Shown: positions 1 to 7,081 of the stretch, piece by piece
Position numbering within the stretch: the stretch's first letter is position 1
Layout: every line of letters starts with the position of its first letter
The notes under the pieces: model-generated
Told to the model about the DNA's origin: nothing
The model's database searches: none
What the model saw: only the letters and a program-made list of their open reading frames with translations
Origin: an uncultured Prevotellaceae bacterium
GTDB lineage: Bacteria > Bacteroidota > Bacteroidia > Bacteroidales > Bacteroidaceae
Direction: 5' to 3'
DNA: 64,000 nt
Assembly (NCBI GenBank): GCA_947167935.1
Contig: CAMVJU010000007.1
Span: forward strand, 1 to 64,000
Program-made: the position numbers and the translations under genes

Positions 1-2
1 TT

Positions 3-362
3 CGAGATGTCCACTTCATCTGGCTTGCCGGCTACGAGAAGCCTGACTTCATCACCATCAACCGCTTCCGCAACCGCGTGAAGAAGGAGATCAACGCCGT
101 GTTCACACAGATCGTGCTGCTACTTGCCGAGCGCGGCTTCATAAGTCTGGAAGTGGAGTACATCGACGGTACGAAGATCGAGTCGAAGGCCAACAGGTAC
201 ACCTTTGTCTGGCGAAAGACGGTGGAGAAGAACCGGGCGAAATTACTGGAAAAGATCCGCGTGTTGCTGGAGCAGATAGACGACGTGATAGCTCAGGACA
301 ACGCATCGGGGCAGGAGAAGGTGGAGTTTACTCCCGAGCTGCTGCACTCGATGGTAAAATGA
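3..362 (+). pseudogene. IS1182-like transposase remnant, N-terminal part, 5' end outside window
   Basis: The frame is already open at base 3 and runs to a stop at 362. It reads IWLAGYEKPDFITINRFR followed by a YIDGTKIESKANRYTFVWRK stretch, which is how the N-terminal region of IS1182/IS5-type transposases of Bacteroidetes reads (recognised from memory, not searched). Those proteins are usually 450-550 residues; here only about 120 residues are in the window and no catalytic-core ORF follows, so the gene is truncated. A second short frame (about 363-535, GGIETRSRLTYGPY) follows without a family I recognise. The real beginning lies left of the window. Confidence 0.7.
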
Positions 363-529
363 TCGCTACGATGAAAAGGGTGGCATAGAGACCCGCTCCA
401 GGCTCACTTATGGGCCATATACGGAGCAATTAGAACCCATCACGGCGCATCCGGCGGTAAATAATGGCAGAAAAAGAAAATCTTCAGTCAAGTATTATAC
501 CTGGCTCTTGACTGCTGATGATAGAAAGC

Positions 530-572
530 AAAAAGAGGATGTGCCTATTTTGACACACCCTCTTCTTCTTTT
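530..572. mobile_element. IS right end; also a bidirectional terminator hairpin
   Basis: Positions 535-562 are a 28-base sequence whose reverse complement recurs exactly at 4856-4883. It ends in TTTTGACACACCCTC, as expected for the terminal repeat of an IS1182-type element carrying the transposase remnant to its left. The same 28 bases fold into a 9-bp hairpin, with A-rich sequence before and T-rich sequence after. It could therefore also stop transcription from the IS and from serA, which ends at 617 on the other strand. Confidence 0.6.
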
Positions 573-616
573 TACAATAATGTGACGTTGTGACGTTTTG
601 CCCCAATTTCGGGGGT

Positions 617-1534
617 TTACTTGTTCACCTGGAAGCGAGTGTCGCCATCCTTGAAGAAGGTGTTGATCTGCTTGGCGGCGGCGATGCCAGCATTGATGTT
701 GGCCTCAGCCGTCTGGGCACCCATCTTCTTCGGAGTGGAGAAGTAGCGGCCCTCGAACTTGGCGAACTCATCGTTGGCATCGGGCATGATGTCGGTGACG
801 AACTTCAGGTCCTCGCGCTCGGCCATCAGCTGCAGCAGCTCAGGCTCGTTGATGACTTCCTTGCGGGCTGTGTTCACGAGGATGCCGCCTTTCTTCATCT
901 TGCCGACGAGGGCGTAGTTGATGCTCTGCTTGGTCTCAGGCGTGGCGGGGATGTGGAGCGAGACGACGTCGCAGGTCTCAAACAGGGCGTCCTGATTGGC
1001 CACGGCGTGCACACCGGCAGCCTCAATCACCTCTGCGGGGCAGTAGGCGTCGAAGGCATAGACATCCATTCCGAAGCCCTTGGCGATGCGGGCCACGTTG
1101 CGACCGACATTACCGAAGGCGAGGATGCCCAGCTTCTTGCCGAGCAGCTCGCTGCCGCTCTTACCGTTGTAGAAGCCGCGGACGGCCATCACCAGCAGAC
1201 CGAAGACGAGCTCGGCCACAGCGTTGGCGTTCTGTCCGGGGGTGTTCTCAGCCACGACATTGTGGGCGGTGGCTGCGGCGAGGTCGATGTTGTCGTAACC
1301 TGCACCAGCACGCACCACAATCTTCAGCTGCTTGGCTGCGTCAAGCACCTCGGCGTCGACTTTGTCCGAGCGGATGATCAGGGCGTCGGCATCCTTTACT
1401 GCGTCGAGCAGCTGTGCCTTTTCCGTATATTTCTCCAGCAGCACGAGCTCATTGCCGGCTGCCTCTACTTCCTTGCGAATGCCCTCAACTGCGGCACTTG
1501 CAAACGGTTTCTCTGTTGCTACAAGAATCTTCAT
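617..1534 (-). CDS. serA: D-3-phosphoglycerate dehydrogenase (short type, no ACT domain)
   Basis: Oxidises 3-phosphoglycerate to 3-phosphohydroxypyruvate with NAD+, the first step of serine synthesis in the cytoplasm. The 305-residue protein has the 2-hydroxyacid dehydrogenase fold: N-terminal substrate half, Rossmann segment LGILAFGNVGRN near residues 135-146, catalytic Arg in VNTARKEV (about 224). The usual catalytic His in a TPH-G motif reads TPKKMGAQT, so Lys stands there, a variant I associate with the short Bacteroides/Entamoeba-type enzymes. The reading frame extends upstream to 1552, but those codons belong to a repeat, so the ATG at 1534 (MKILVATEK) is chosen. It lies downstream of serC on the same strand. 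Confidence 0.93.
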   Translation of the reverse strand: MKILVATEKPFASAAVEGIRKEVEAAGNELVLLEKYTEKAQLLDAVKDADALIIRSDKVDAEVLDAAKQLKIVVRAGAGYDNIDLAAATAHNVVAENTPGQNANAVAELVFGLLVMAVRGFYNGKSGSELLGKKLGILAFGNVGRNVARIAKGFGMDVYAFDAYCPAEVIEAAGVHAVANQDALFETCDVVSLHIPATPETKQSINYALVGKMKKGGILVNTARKEVINEPELLQLMAEREDLKFVTDIMPDANDEFAKFEGRYFSTPKKMGAQTAEANINAGIAAAKQINTFFKDGDTRFQVNK

Positions 1535-1540
1535 ATATAA

Positions 1541-1687
1541 AAGCCCACCCAAGCCCTCCCAAAGGGAGGGATGTTAGTTACATATTTGGGTGCTCCATTG
1601 TTAAATGTTGAACAATATTGAATGATTAAAAATCCCACCCTTTTTCATTTCAAACATCCCTCCCTTCGGGAGGGCTTGGGTGGGCTT
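1541..1687. repeat. MITE-like inverted repeat between serC and serA
   Basis: Two 35-base arms, 1541-1575 and 1653-1687, are reverse complements with a single mismatch. Each arm contains its own small palindrome (CCCTCCC/GGGAGGG). The 77 bases between them are AT-rich. The element fills nearly the whole gap between serC and serA; as RNA it would form a long hairpin between the two cistrons. Function unknown; mobility is inferred only from its shape. Confidence 0.75.
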
Positions 1688-1693
1688 GTCGCT

Positions 1694-2761
1694 TTAGTGC
1701 TTTGCCTCAAACTCCTTCATGCAGGCGACGAGGGCGTTGCAGCCTTCGATGGTCTGAGCGTTGTAGCAGGAAGCGCGGAAGCCGCCGACGGAGCGATGAC
1801 CCTTCACACCGACCATTCCCTTCGAGACAGCGAAGTCGAGGAATTCCTTCTCCAGCTCCTTGTACTCGTCGGCCATAACGAAGCAGAGGTTCATCAGCGA
1901 GCGGTCCTCCTCCTTGGCGGTACCGACGAAGAGCTTGTTGCGGTCAATCTCGCCGTAGACAATCTCAGCACGCTGCTTGGCCAGCTTGTCCATTGCCTCG
2001 ACGCCACCCTGACGCTTGATCCAGCGCAGGTTCTCGAGGGCGCAGTAGATGGGCACCACGGGAGGCGTGTTGAACATCGAACCCTTCTCAACGTGTGTGC
2101 GGTAGTCGAGCATGGTGGGGATAGGACGCGGAGCATTGCCCAGCTTCTCGTCCTTCAGAATGATGATGGTCACACCGGCCATAGAGAGGTTCTTCTGTGC
2201 GCCGGCATAGATGGCGTCGTATTTTGCTACGTCGACAGGACGGCTCATGAAGTCTGACGACATATCGGCAATCAGGGGAACGTTGACGTCGAGGTCCTTG
2301 CGAATCTCAGTACCGTAGATGGTGTTGTTGGTGGTGATGTGCAGATAATCGGCATCGGCAGGCACCGTCCAGTCCTTGGGGATGAACGTGTAGTTGGCAT
2401 CAGCCGAGCTGGCCACTTCCACCACCTCGCCGAAGAGCTTTGCCTCCTTCATGGCCTTCTTGGCCCACACACCGGTGTTCAGGTAGGCAGCCTTCTTGAT
2501 GAGGAAGTTATAGGGAATCATGCAGAACTCCAAAGAGGCACCGCCGCCGAGGAAAATGACGCTATAGCCCTCGGGCACCTGCAGCAGCTCCTTGACCAGA
2601 GCCACGGCCTCGTCGACGACGGGCTGGAAATCCTTTGCACGGTGGCTGATCTCCATCAAAGAGAGACCTGAGCCGTTGAAGTCTAAACACTGTTGAGCTG
2701 TGGCCTCGATAACCTCACGGGGAAGCATCGACGGACCAGCATTGAAGTTGTACTTCTTCAT
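1694..2761 (-). CDS. serC: Phosphoserine aminotransferase
   Basis: Transfers the amino group of glutamate to 3-phosphohydroxypyruvate, giving phosphoserine (it can also act in pyridoxal phosphate synthesis). At 355 residues it has the normal length. It starts [14 protein letters not shown], typical of SerC; the PLP-binding Lys is in [10 protein letters not shown] (Lys190), and [14 protein letters not shown] near the C-terminus matches the family end. It is first in a two-gene unit with serA, separated by a repeat element, and has its own promoter at 2815-2845. The two genes supply consecutive steps of serine synthesis; the phosphatase SerB is not in the window. Confidence 0.96.
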   Translation of the reverse strand: MKKYNFNAGPSMLPREVIEATAQQCLDFNGSGLSLMEISHRAKDFQPVVDEAVALVKELLQVPEGYSVIFLGGGASLEFCMIPYNFLIKKAAYLNTGVWAKKAMKEAKLFGEVVEVASSADANYTFIPKDWTVPADADYLHITTNNTIYGTEIRKDLDVNVPLIADMSSDFMSRPVDVAKYDAIYAGAQKNLSMAGVTIIILKDEKLGNAPRPIPTMLDYRTHVEKGSMFNTPPVVPIYCALENLRWIKRQGGVEAMDKLAKQRAEIVYGEIDRNKLFVGTAKEEDRSLMNLCFVMADEYKELEKEFLDFAVSKGMVGVKGHRSVGGFRASCYNAQTIEGCNALVACMKEFEAKH

Positions 2762-2814
2762 GATGATTTTTGAATGTTTATTTGATTAAAAACTTTGGTT
2801 CCTGAAATACGGCG

Positions 2815-2845
2815 CAAAATTACACTTTTATTTCCATATAGCCAA
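2815..2845 (-). promoter_or_regulatory. Promoter of serC
   Basis: On the minus strand TAATTTTG (2822-2815) is preceded by TTG (2845-2843) with a 20-bp spacer, fitting the Bacteroidetes consensus TTTG-N19/20-TAnnTTTG. Confidence 0.65.
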
Positions 2846-2861
2846 TTATTTCATCAAAAAT

Positions 2862-2892
2862 TTTGCTGATAATGGGAATTTGTTTATCTTTG
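2862..2892 (+). promoter_or_regulatory. Promoter of the DUF4139 gene
   Basis: TTTG (2862-2865), 19-bp spacer, TATCTTTG (2885-2892): a full match to the Bacteroidetes housekeeping promoter. It lies downstream of the first in-frame start at 2880, so the protein must begin at the ATG at 2922. Confidence 0.8.
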
Positions 2893-2921
2893 CAAATACA
2901 AACTGTAAAATCTGTTTCAAA

Positions 2922-4835
2922 ATGACAACTCGAAGAATCAAAATGGCGCTGGTCTGTCTGATGATGGCAGGGCTGGCAATGGCCGCTGAGAAGCAGACGG
3001 CCTCGATTGAGCGCGTGACGGTATTCGCTAACGGTGCTCAGGTAGTGCGCACAAAAAGCGTGCAGTTGATGGCTGGCGAACAGGTGATTACCTTCACCGG
3101 CATGTCGCCCTACATGGACCGCAAGAGTATGCAGCTGAAGGCCCGTGGAAAGCTCACCGTATTAGGTGTGACACATCGCACCGTGCATCCCGACTCCGTG
3201 GAGCAGATGAAGCGCCTGCATCAGGCAGAGGATGCCGTGAAGGCTGTGCAGCGCAAGATTCAGCAGGCCAAGGACGAGAAGGATGTGTTGGCATCGCAGC
3301 TTGAATTGGTGAAGACCAACTGTTCGGTGGCCAGCCGAACTGTAGCGACACCGTTGGCTAACATCAAGGAGCTGAACAATTATTATTCGCAGGAGTTACT
3401 TTCGCTGAAGAAGCGTACACAGGATATCGATGATGACCTGCTGAAGCTCAACGAGGAGCTGACGAAGAAGCAGGAAGTACTCGATTCCATCGGGCGCATC
3501 AAGCTCGTCGCCGCTACTGAGGTCGATGTGAAGGTTGACGCCCAGCAAGCAGGCCGTGCCGACTTTGACATTACTTATTATGTAAAGAACGCCGGCTGGT
3601 ATCCCTCCTACGATGTGCGTTCCGAGGGAACGGGACAGCCATTGGTGCTCTCCTACAAGGCCAACATCTATCAGAACACGCGCGAGGAGTGGAAGAACGT
3701 CCCTGTATTGCTCTCCTCCGCTAATCCTAACCGCAGCAACGTGGCACCACAGCTGAAGACCTACTGGTTGGACTATGGTCTCTCAGCTCCCAGCTACGAC
3801 GTTGATGTCGATGGCAATACCGTCAGCGGCAAGATTGTTGATGAATCGGGAGAGCCTCTCATCGGTGCTACCGTCAGCGTGAAAGGCACGCATTTAGGCA
3901 CTGTCTCTGACATCGACGGTAATTACTCCATCACCCTGCCGCAGGGTTCGCGCCAACTCACCTTCTCCTATATAGGATATGTGAGCCAGACGCGCACAGT
4001 CTCGCCGGGTTCTACGCTGAATGTTAGCATGAAGGAAGATCAGGACGTGTTGAATGAGGTCGTTGTCGTGGGCTATGGCACATCCAAGAAGGGCCGCCGT
4101 GCAAAGGCCAGCGCTGCAGCTCATCGCGAAGCATACGACGGGGAGGTCGACATGATGGTGATGAGGGAAGCTGCTGTTCCCCGAATGGAGGAGAGCAACG
4201 TCGTGGCCGTAGAGCAGCAACAGGCGCAGTTCGGCTATGAGTTCGAGATCAAGCAGCTGCTGACATTGCCCGATGGCGGCAAGACCACCACGACTGAGAT
4301 TGCCCGTTATCAGCTGCCAGCCAGCTACGAGTATCGTGGCATCCCGAAGATTGACAAGGAGGCTTTCCTTGTTGCCGATGCTACTGACTGGCAGAAACTG
4401 AACCTGATGGAGGGCGAGGCCAACGTCTACTTCGACAACAGCTTCGTGGGTAAGAGCATCCTCGACCCCAACGCCGCCAGCGACACGCTGCACTTCTCTT
4501 TAGGCCGCGACCAGAGCATCCGCGTGCAGCGCACCAAGGTGAACGAGTCGTCTACGCGCCGTTTCTTTGGCAGCAATCAGGAGCAGACGCTCACTTGGCG
4601 TATTACCGTGAAGAACACACGTCGCGAGGCAGTCAACATCACCGTCTACGACCAGACGCCTGTTTCTCGCAATACAGGCATCGAGGTCACTGTTGAAGAG
4701 CTGAGCGGTGGTTTGCGTGATAAGGACACAGGCATCGTCACATGGCCCTTGCAGCTACAGGCTGGAGAGCAGCGTGAGCTCGTGCTGCAATATAAGGTGA
4801 AGTATCCCAAGAGCCGTCGCCTCAATATTGAGTAA
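2922..4835 (+). CDS. DUF4139/MuiA-like surface protein with an inserted SusC-type plug segment
   Basis: A 637-residue exported protein with a signal peptide (ALVCLMMAGLAMA). The first 220 residues resemble DUF4140 of mucoidy-inhibitor (MuiA) proteins: a beta segment (ASIERVTVFANGAQVVR), then about 110 residues of likely coiled coil. Residues 220-280 begin the DUF4139 part (WYPSYDVR). Residues about 298-376 form a carboxypeptidase-regulatory-like domain (VSGKIVDESGEPLIGATVSV), followed by LNEVVVVGYGTSKKG, the sequence that opens the TonB-dependent SusC receptors. DUF4139 then resumes and ends at ITVYDQTPVS...LQYKVKYPK. Function unknown; a cell-surface or periplasmic scaffold is a guess. Start set by the promoter at 2862-2892. 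Confidence 0.85.
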   Translation: MTTRRIKMALVCLMMAGLAMAAEKQTASIERVTVFANGAQVVRTKSVQLMAGEQVITFTGMSPYMDRKSMQLKARGKLTVLGVTHRTVHPDSVEQMKRLHQAEDAVKAVQRKIQQAKDEKDVLASQLELVKTNCSVASRTVATPLANIKELNNYYSQELLSLKKRTQDIDDDLLKLNEELTKKQEVLDSIGRIKLVAATEVDVKVDAQQAGRADFDITYYVKNAGWYPSYDVRSEGTGQPLVLSYKANIYQNTREEWKNVPVLLSSANPNRSNVAPQLKTYWLDYGLSAPSYDVDVDGNTVSGKIVDESGEPLIGATVSVKGTHLGTVSDIDGNYSITLPQGSRQLTFSYIGYVSQTRTVSPGSTLNVSMKEDQDVLNEVVVVGYGTSKKGRRAKASAAAHREAYDGEVDMMVMREAAVPRMEESNVVAVEQQQAQFGYEFEIKQLLTLPDGGKTTTTEIARYQLPASYEYRGIPKIDKEAFLVADATDWQKLNLMEGEANVYFDNSFVGKSILDPNAASDTLHFSLGRDQSIRVQRTKVNESSTRRFFGSNQEQTLTWRITVKNTRREAVNITVYDQTPVSRNTGIEVTVEELSGGLRDKDTGIVTWPLQLQAGEQRELVLQYKVKYPKSRRLNIE

Positions 4836-4855
4836 GCGCTGATTGAAAAAGAAGA

Positions 4856-4978
4856 GAGGGTGTGTCAAAATAGGCACATCCTCTTTTTTATCGCAAAGCC
4901 CCGACTTTCTCAAGCCAGGGCTTTGTTATGTCCAAGATTTTTTGTATCTTTGGACCAAGTTTCTTAAACATGGCAAAG
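4856..4978 (+). mobile_element. IS left-end remnant (terminal repeat, hairpin, promoter)
   Basis: Starts with a 28-base sequence identical to the reverse complement of 535-562, then a 13-bp hairpin with two mismatches (4895-4924), then a consensus promoter: TTTG 4922-4925, 19-bp spacer, TATCTTTG 4945-4952. An ATG follows at 4971, but its frame closes after 20 codons. Terminal repeat, read-through-blocking hairpin and transposase promoter are the expected order at an IS left end; the transposase itself is gone. The right boundary, where integrase sequence begins, is estimated. The first 28 bases also form a terminator-like hairpin behind the DUF4139 gene. Confidence 0.6.
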
Positions 4979-5096
4979 ACACTCCCAAACTTTTCATCGA
5001 ACGTTTTCCGTCTTTTGCCACACGAAGCATAATAGGACACTCACCATTCTTTAACATCTTGAACTTGTTACAGATCACTGAAATTGTTGCTTCCAT
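4978..5096 (-). pseudogene. Tyrosine-recombinase (integrase) remnant, N-terminal fragment
   Basis: From the ATG at 5096 the minus strand reads MEATISVICNKFKML and continues KNGECPIMLRVAKDGKRSMK then SLGVSL. This is the typical N-terminal arm-binding start of Bacteroidetes mobile-element integrases (recognised from memory). After about 40 residues the family similarity stops where the IS left-end remnant begins, and the frame closes at 4926. The gene points away from tRNA-Pro and starts about 130 bp from its 3' end, the usual arrangement of an element integrated at a tRNA 3' end. The catalytic domain is missing. Confidence 0.6.
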
Positions 5097-5171
5097 AAAT
5101 CTTGGTTGACTTCTCGGTTGACTTTTCACGTCACCCAGCACGTCACCCAGAGCATATCACAGTAAAATTGG

Positions 5172-5213
5172 GAGAAAAAGAAAAGGAGCTGAAACCCTTT
5201 TGTTTTCAACTCC
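5172..5213 (-). terminator. Rho-independent terminator after tRNA-Pro
   Basis: On the minus strand GGAGTTGAAA pairs with TTTCAGCTCC (5213-5185, short loop) and is followed by a T-rich run (5184-5172). It lies 11 bp past the 3' end of the tRNA gene. Confidence 0.75.
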
Positions 5214-5223
5214 TTCGCTTCAG

Positions 5224-5296
5224 TCGGGATTACTGGACTCGAACCAGCGACCTCGCGCCCCCCAGACGTGTGCGCTACCAACTGCGCTAAATCCCG
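5224..5296 (-). tRNA. tRNA-Pro (GGG anticodon)
   Basis: A 73-base cloverleaf on the minus strand: acceptor arm CGGGATT/AATCCCG, D-arm GCGC...GCGC, T-arm CTGG-TTCGAGT-CCAG and discriminator A. The anticodon loop is CTGGGGG, giving GGG. The anticodon stem (CACGT/GCGCG) contains one A-C mismatch, which is odd. No CCA is encoded. Decayed mobile DNA lies on its 3' side, so it has probably served as an integration site. Confidence 0.93.
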
Positions 5297-5330
5297 ATCC
5301 TTGCCTCGCAGCATTCCTGCTTAGCGGGTG

Positions 5331-5362
5331 CAAAGGTACTACGTTTTTTTTATTCATCCAAA
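5331..5362 (-). promoter_or_regulatory. Promoter of tRNA-Pro
   Basis: Minus-strand TACCTTTG (5338-5331) with TTTG (5362-5359) 20 bp upstream. Transcription would start about 30 bp before the mature tRNA. Confidence 0.75.
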
Positions 5363-5548
5363 TTTTTTCGCTACTTTTTTTCTTTCTACGTGAAAAAACA
5401 CTATCTTTTAGCGTTGCTCGAAATAGGCTGCATCGGGGGAACACAAAAAAAAGCATTTTTTTGGGTATTTCTCACGATTTAGATAACTTTCTCACGCTCA
5501 GAAATGAAAATAAATCCTCATTTCTTTCGCATAATCGAAATTTTGCAC

Positions 5549-5556
5549 TATCTTTG
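5549..5556 (+). promoter_or_regulatory. -7 box of aroA
   Basis: TATCTTTG ends 9 bp before the aroA ATG. The matching upstream box is weak (TTTCG near 5526). The short leader rules out the longer upstream reading of aroA. Confidence 0.6.
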
Positions 5557-5565
5557 CAGGTGAAA

Positions 5566-6825
5566 ATGACACAATACAGACTGACGGCTCCGGCACGGCT
5601 CAATACAACTGTAAAGCTGCCTGCCTCGAAGAGCATTTCAAATAGGGCACTGATTATCTATGCGCTTTCCGGCTGCAAGGTTTTGCCCGACAATCTGAGT
5701 GACTGTGACGACACGGAGGTGATGATCCGTGCGCTGAGCGAGCATCCGCAGACCATCGACATTGGTGCTGCGGGTACTTCGATGCGTTTCATGACGGCCT
5801 TTCTGGCGGCTACGGCCAACGGCGAGCATGTGATCACAGGCACGGAGCGCATGAAGCATCGTCCCATCAAGATCCTGGTGGAGGCGCTGCGCTATCTGGG
5901 TGCCGACATCCAATACGTGGGCGAAGAGGGATTCCCGCCGCTGCGCATCATGGGACGCCATCTGCAGGGCGGCTATCTGGAGATTGAGGGCAACGTGAGC
6001 TCGCAGTATATCTCGGCGCTGCTGATGATTGGGCCCATGCTGGACCAGGGCTTGACACTGCACCTGAACGGCGAGATTATCTCGCGGCCCTATATCGACC
6101 TGACGCTGTGCACGATGCGTGAGTTCGGCGCTGAGGCCGACTGGATTTCGGTGGACACGATTGAGGTGAAGCCGAAGCCCTATGCTCCCACATCTTATTA
6201 TATAGAGAACGACTGGAGTGCCGCCAGCTACTGGTATGAGATGGTGGCGCTGTCGAAGGACCGCGACGCCGAGGTGAAGCTGGAGGGCCTGATGGACGGC
6301 TCGAAGCAGGGCGACTCTTCCGTGCGCTATATCTTCAGTCTGCTGGGCGTGAAGACCACGTTTAAATCAAAACGCCCGGGTGTGCCCACGACGGTGACGC
6401 TGAAGAAGAGCGGTCACATGGTGCCGCGGCTGGAATATGACTTAGGCAACTCGCCCGACCTGGCGCAGACCTTTGTCGTGGCCTGCTGCGCTTTGGGCGT
6501 TCCTTTCCACTTCACTGGTTTGCAGACGCTGAAAATCAAGGAGACGGACCGCATCACCGCCCTGAAGACGGAGATGGCGAAGCTGGGCTACAACCTGGTC
6601 GACATCAATGACAGCGAGCTGTCGTGGGACGGGAGCACTTCTACCCCCACATCCCTCAACGCTCCTGTCACTATCGACACCTACGACGATCATCGTATGG
6701 CCCTGGCCTTTGCGCCGCTGTGTCAGCGTCAGGAGATTGTCATCAACAATCCGCAGGTGGTGAGCAAGTCCTATCCGCGCTTCTGGGAAGACCTTCAGCA
6801 GGCAGGAGTCGGGGTTGAAGGTTGA
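5566..6825 (+). CDS. aroA: 3-phosphoshikimate 1-carboxyvinyltransferase (EPSP synthase)
   Basis: Joins phosphoenolpyruvate to shikimate-3-phosphate, the sixth step of the shikimate pathway. The 419-residue protein shows the substrate-binding LPASKSISNRAL near the start, GAAGTSMRF (the PEP loop, usually NAGTAMR), GNVSSQYISALLM, DLGNSPDLAQT, KETDR and DDHRMALAFAP. The open frame extends upstream to 5200 through the tRNA gene, but the ATG at 5566 lies just behind a -7 box and begins the family sequence (MTQYRLTAP). It is the first gene of a plus-strand run with the small Cys-rich gene and the PorW-like gene. Confidence 0.95.
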   Translation: MTQYRLTAPARLNTTVKLPASKSISNRALIIYALSGCKVLPDNLSDCDDTEVMIRALSEHPQTIDIGAAGTSMRFMTAFLAATANGEHVITGTERMKHRPIKILVEALRYLGADIQYVGEEGFPPLRIMGRHLQGGYLEIEGNVSSQYISALLMIGPMLDQGLTLHLNGEIISRPYIDLTLCTMREFGAEADWISVDTIEVKPKPYAPTSYYIENDWSAASYWYEMVALSKDRDAEVKLEGLMDGSKQGDSSVRYIFSLLGVKTTFKSKRPGVPTTVTLKKSGHMVPRLEYDLGNSPDLAQTFVVACCALGVPFHFTGLQTLKIKETDRITALKTEMAKLGYNLVDINDSELSWDGSTSTPTSLNAPVTIDTYDDHRMALAFAPLCQRQEIVINNPQVVSKSYPRFWEDLQQAGVGVEG

Positions 6826-6858
6826 TGGGTGATGGCTGATGGTTGAAGGTTAATTGTT

Positions 6859-7071
6859 ATGCAGTTCATTCTGATATGTATCGGTTCGTTGGTGGTCCTT
6901 GGTGTGGTGGCTGCGTTGGCCTCGATGTTTACCAAGGGCGGCACGGATGCGCCTGTGAATGAGGCCCACGACTGCTCTTCATGCAGCAGCGTGGCAACGG
7001 GAGAATGCAAAATAGGCTGTCTGCTGGAAGAGAAAAAGCGTCGCGAAGGCAATAAAAAGCCCGTTTCTTAG
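6859..7071 (+). CDS. Small cysteine-rich single-pass membrane protein, unknown function
   Basis: A 70-residue protein: one transmembrane segment (about residues 3-22), then a short tail with CSSCSSVATGECKIGC, that is, two CxxC-like pairs, and a basic end (EEKKRREGNKK). The cysteines suggest metal binding or a thiol role, but no family is recognised with certainty. FeoB-associated Cys-rich proteins have a similar plan, but no feo gene is nearby. It lies 33 bp behind aroA and ends 10 bp before the PorW-like gene, so all three may be co-transcribed. Confidence 0.65.
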   Translation: MQFILICIGSLVVLGVVAALASMFTKGGTDAPVNEAHDCSSCSSVATGECKIGCLLEEKKRREGNKKPVS

Positions 7072-7081
7072 TTTTATAGAT

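Noticed and set aside
1622..2257. Long plus-strand ORF opposite serC (and similar long antisense ORFs, e.g. opposite valS and tsf)
   Set aside because: Shadow of the real coding frame in GC-rich codons; no signal peptide, family motif or promoter, and composition is rich in His/Leu/Val as expected for antisense frames.
4843..5109. 88-residue plus-strand ORF in the IS/integrase remnant region
   Set aside because: It lies antisense to the better-supported integrase fragment and has no recognisable domain.
5200..5565. N-terminal extension of aroA by 122 residues
   Set aside because: The extension crosses the tRNA-Pro gene and the aroA -7 box; the family sequence starts at 5566.
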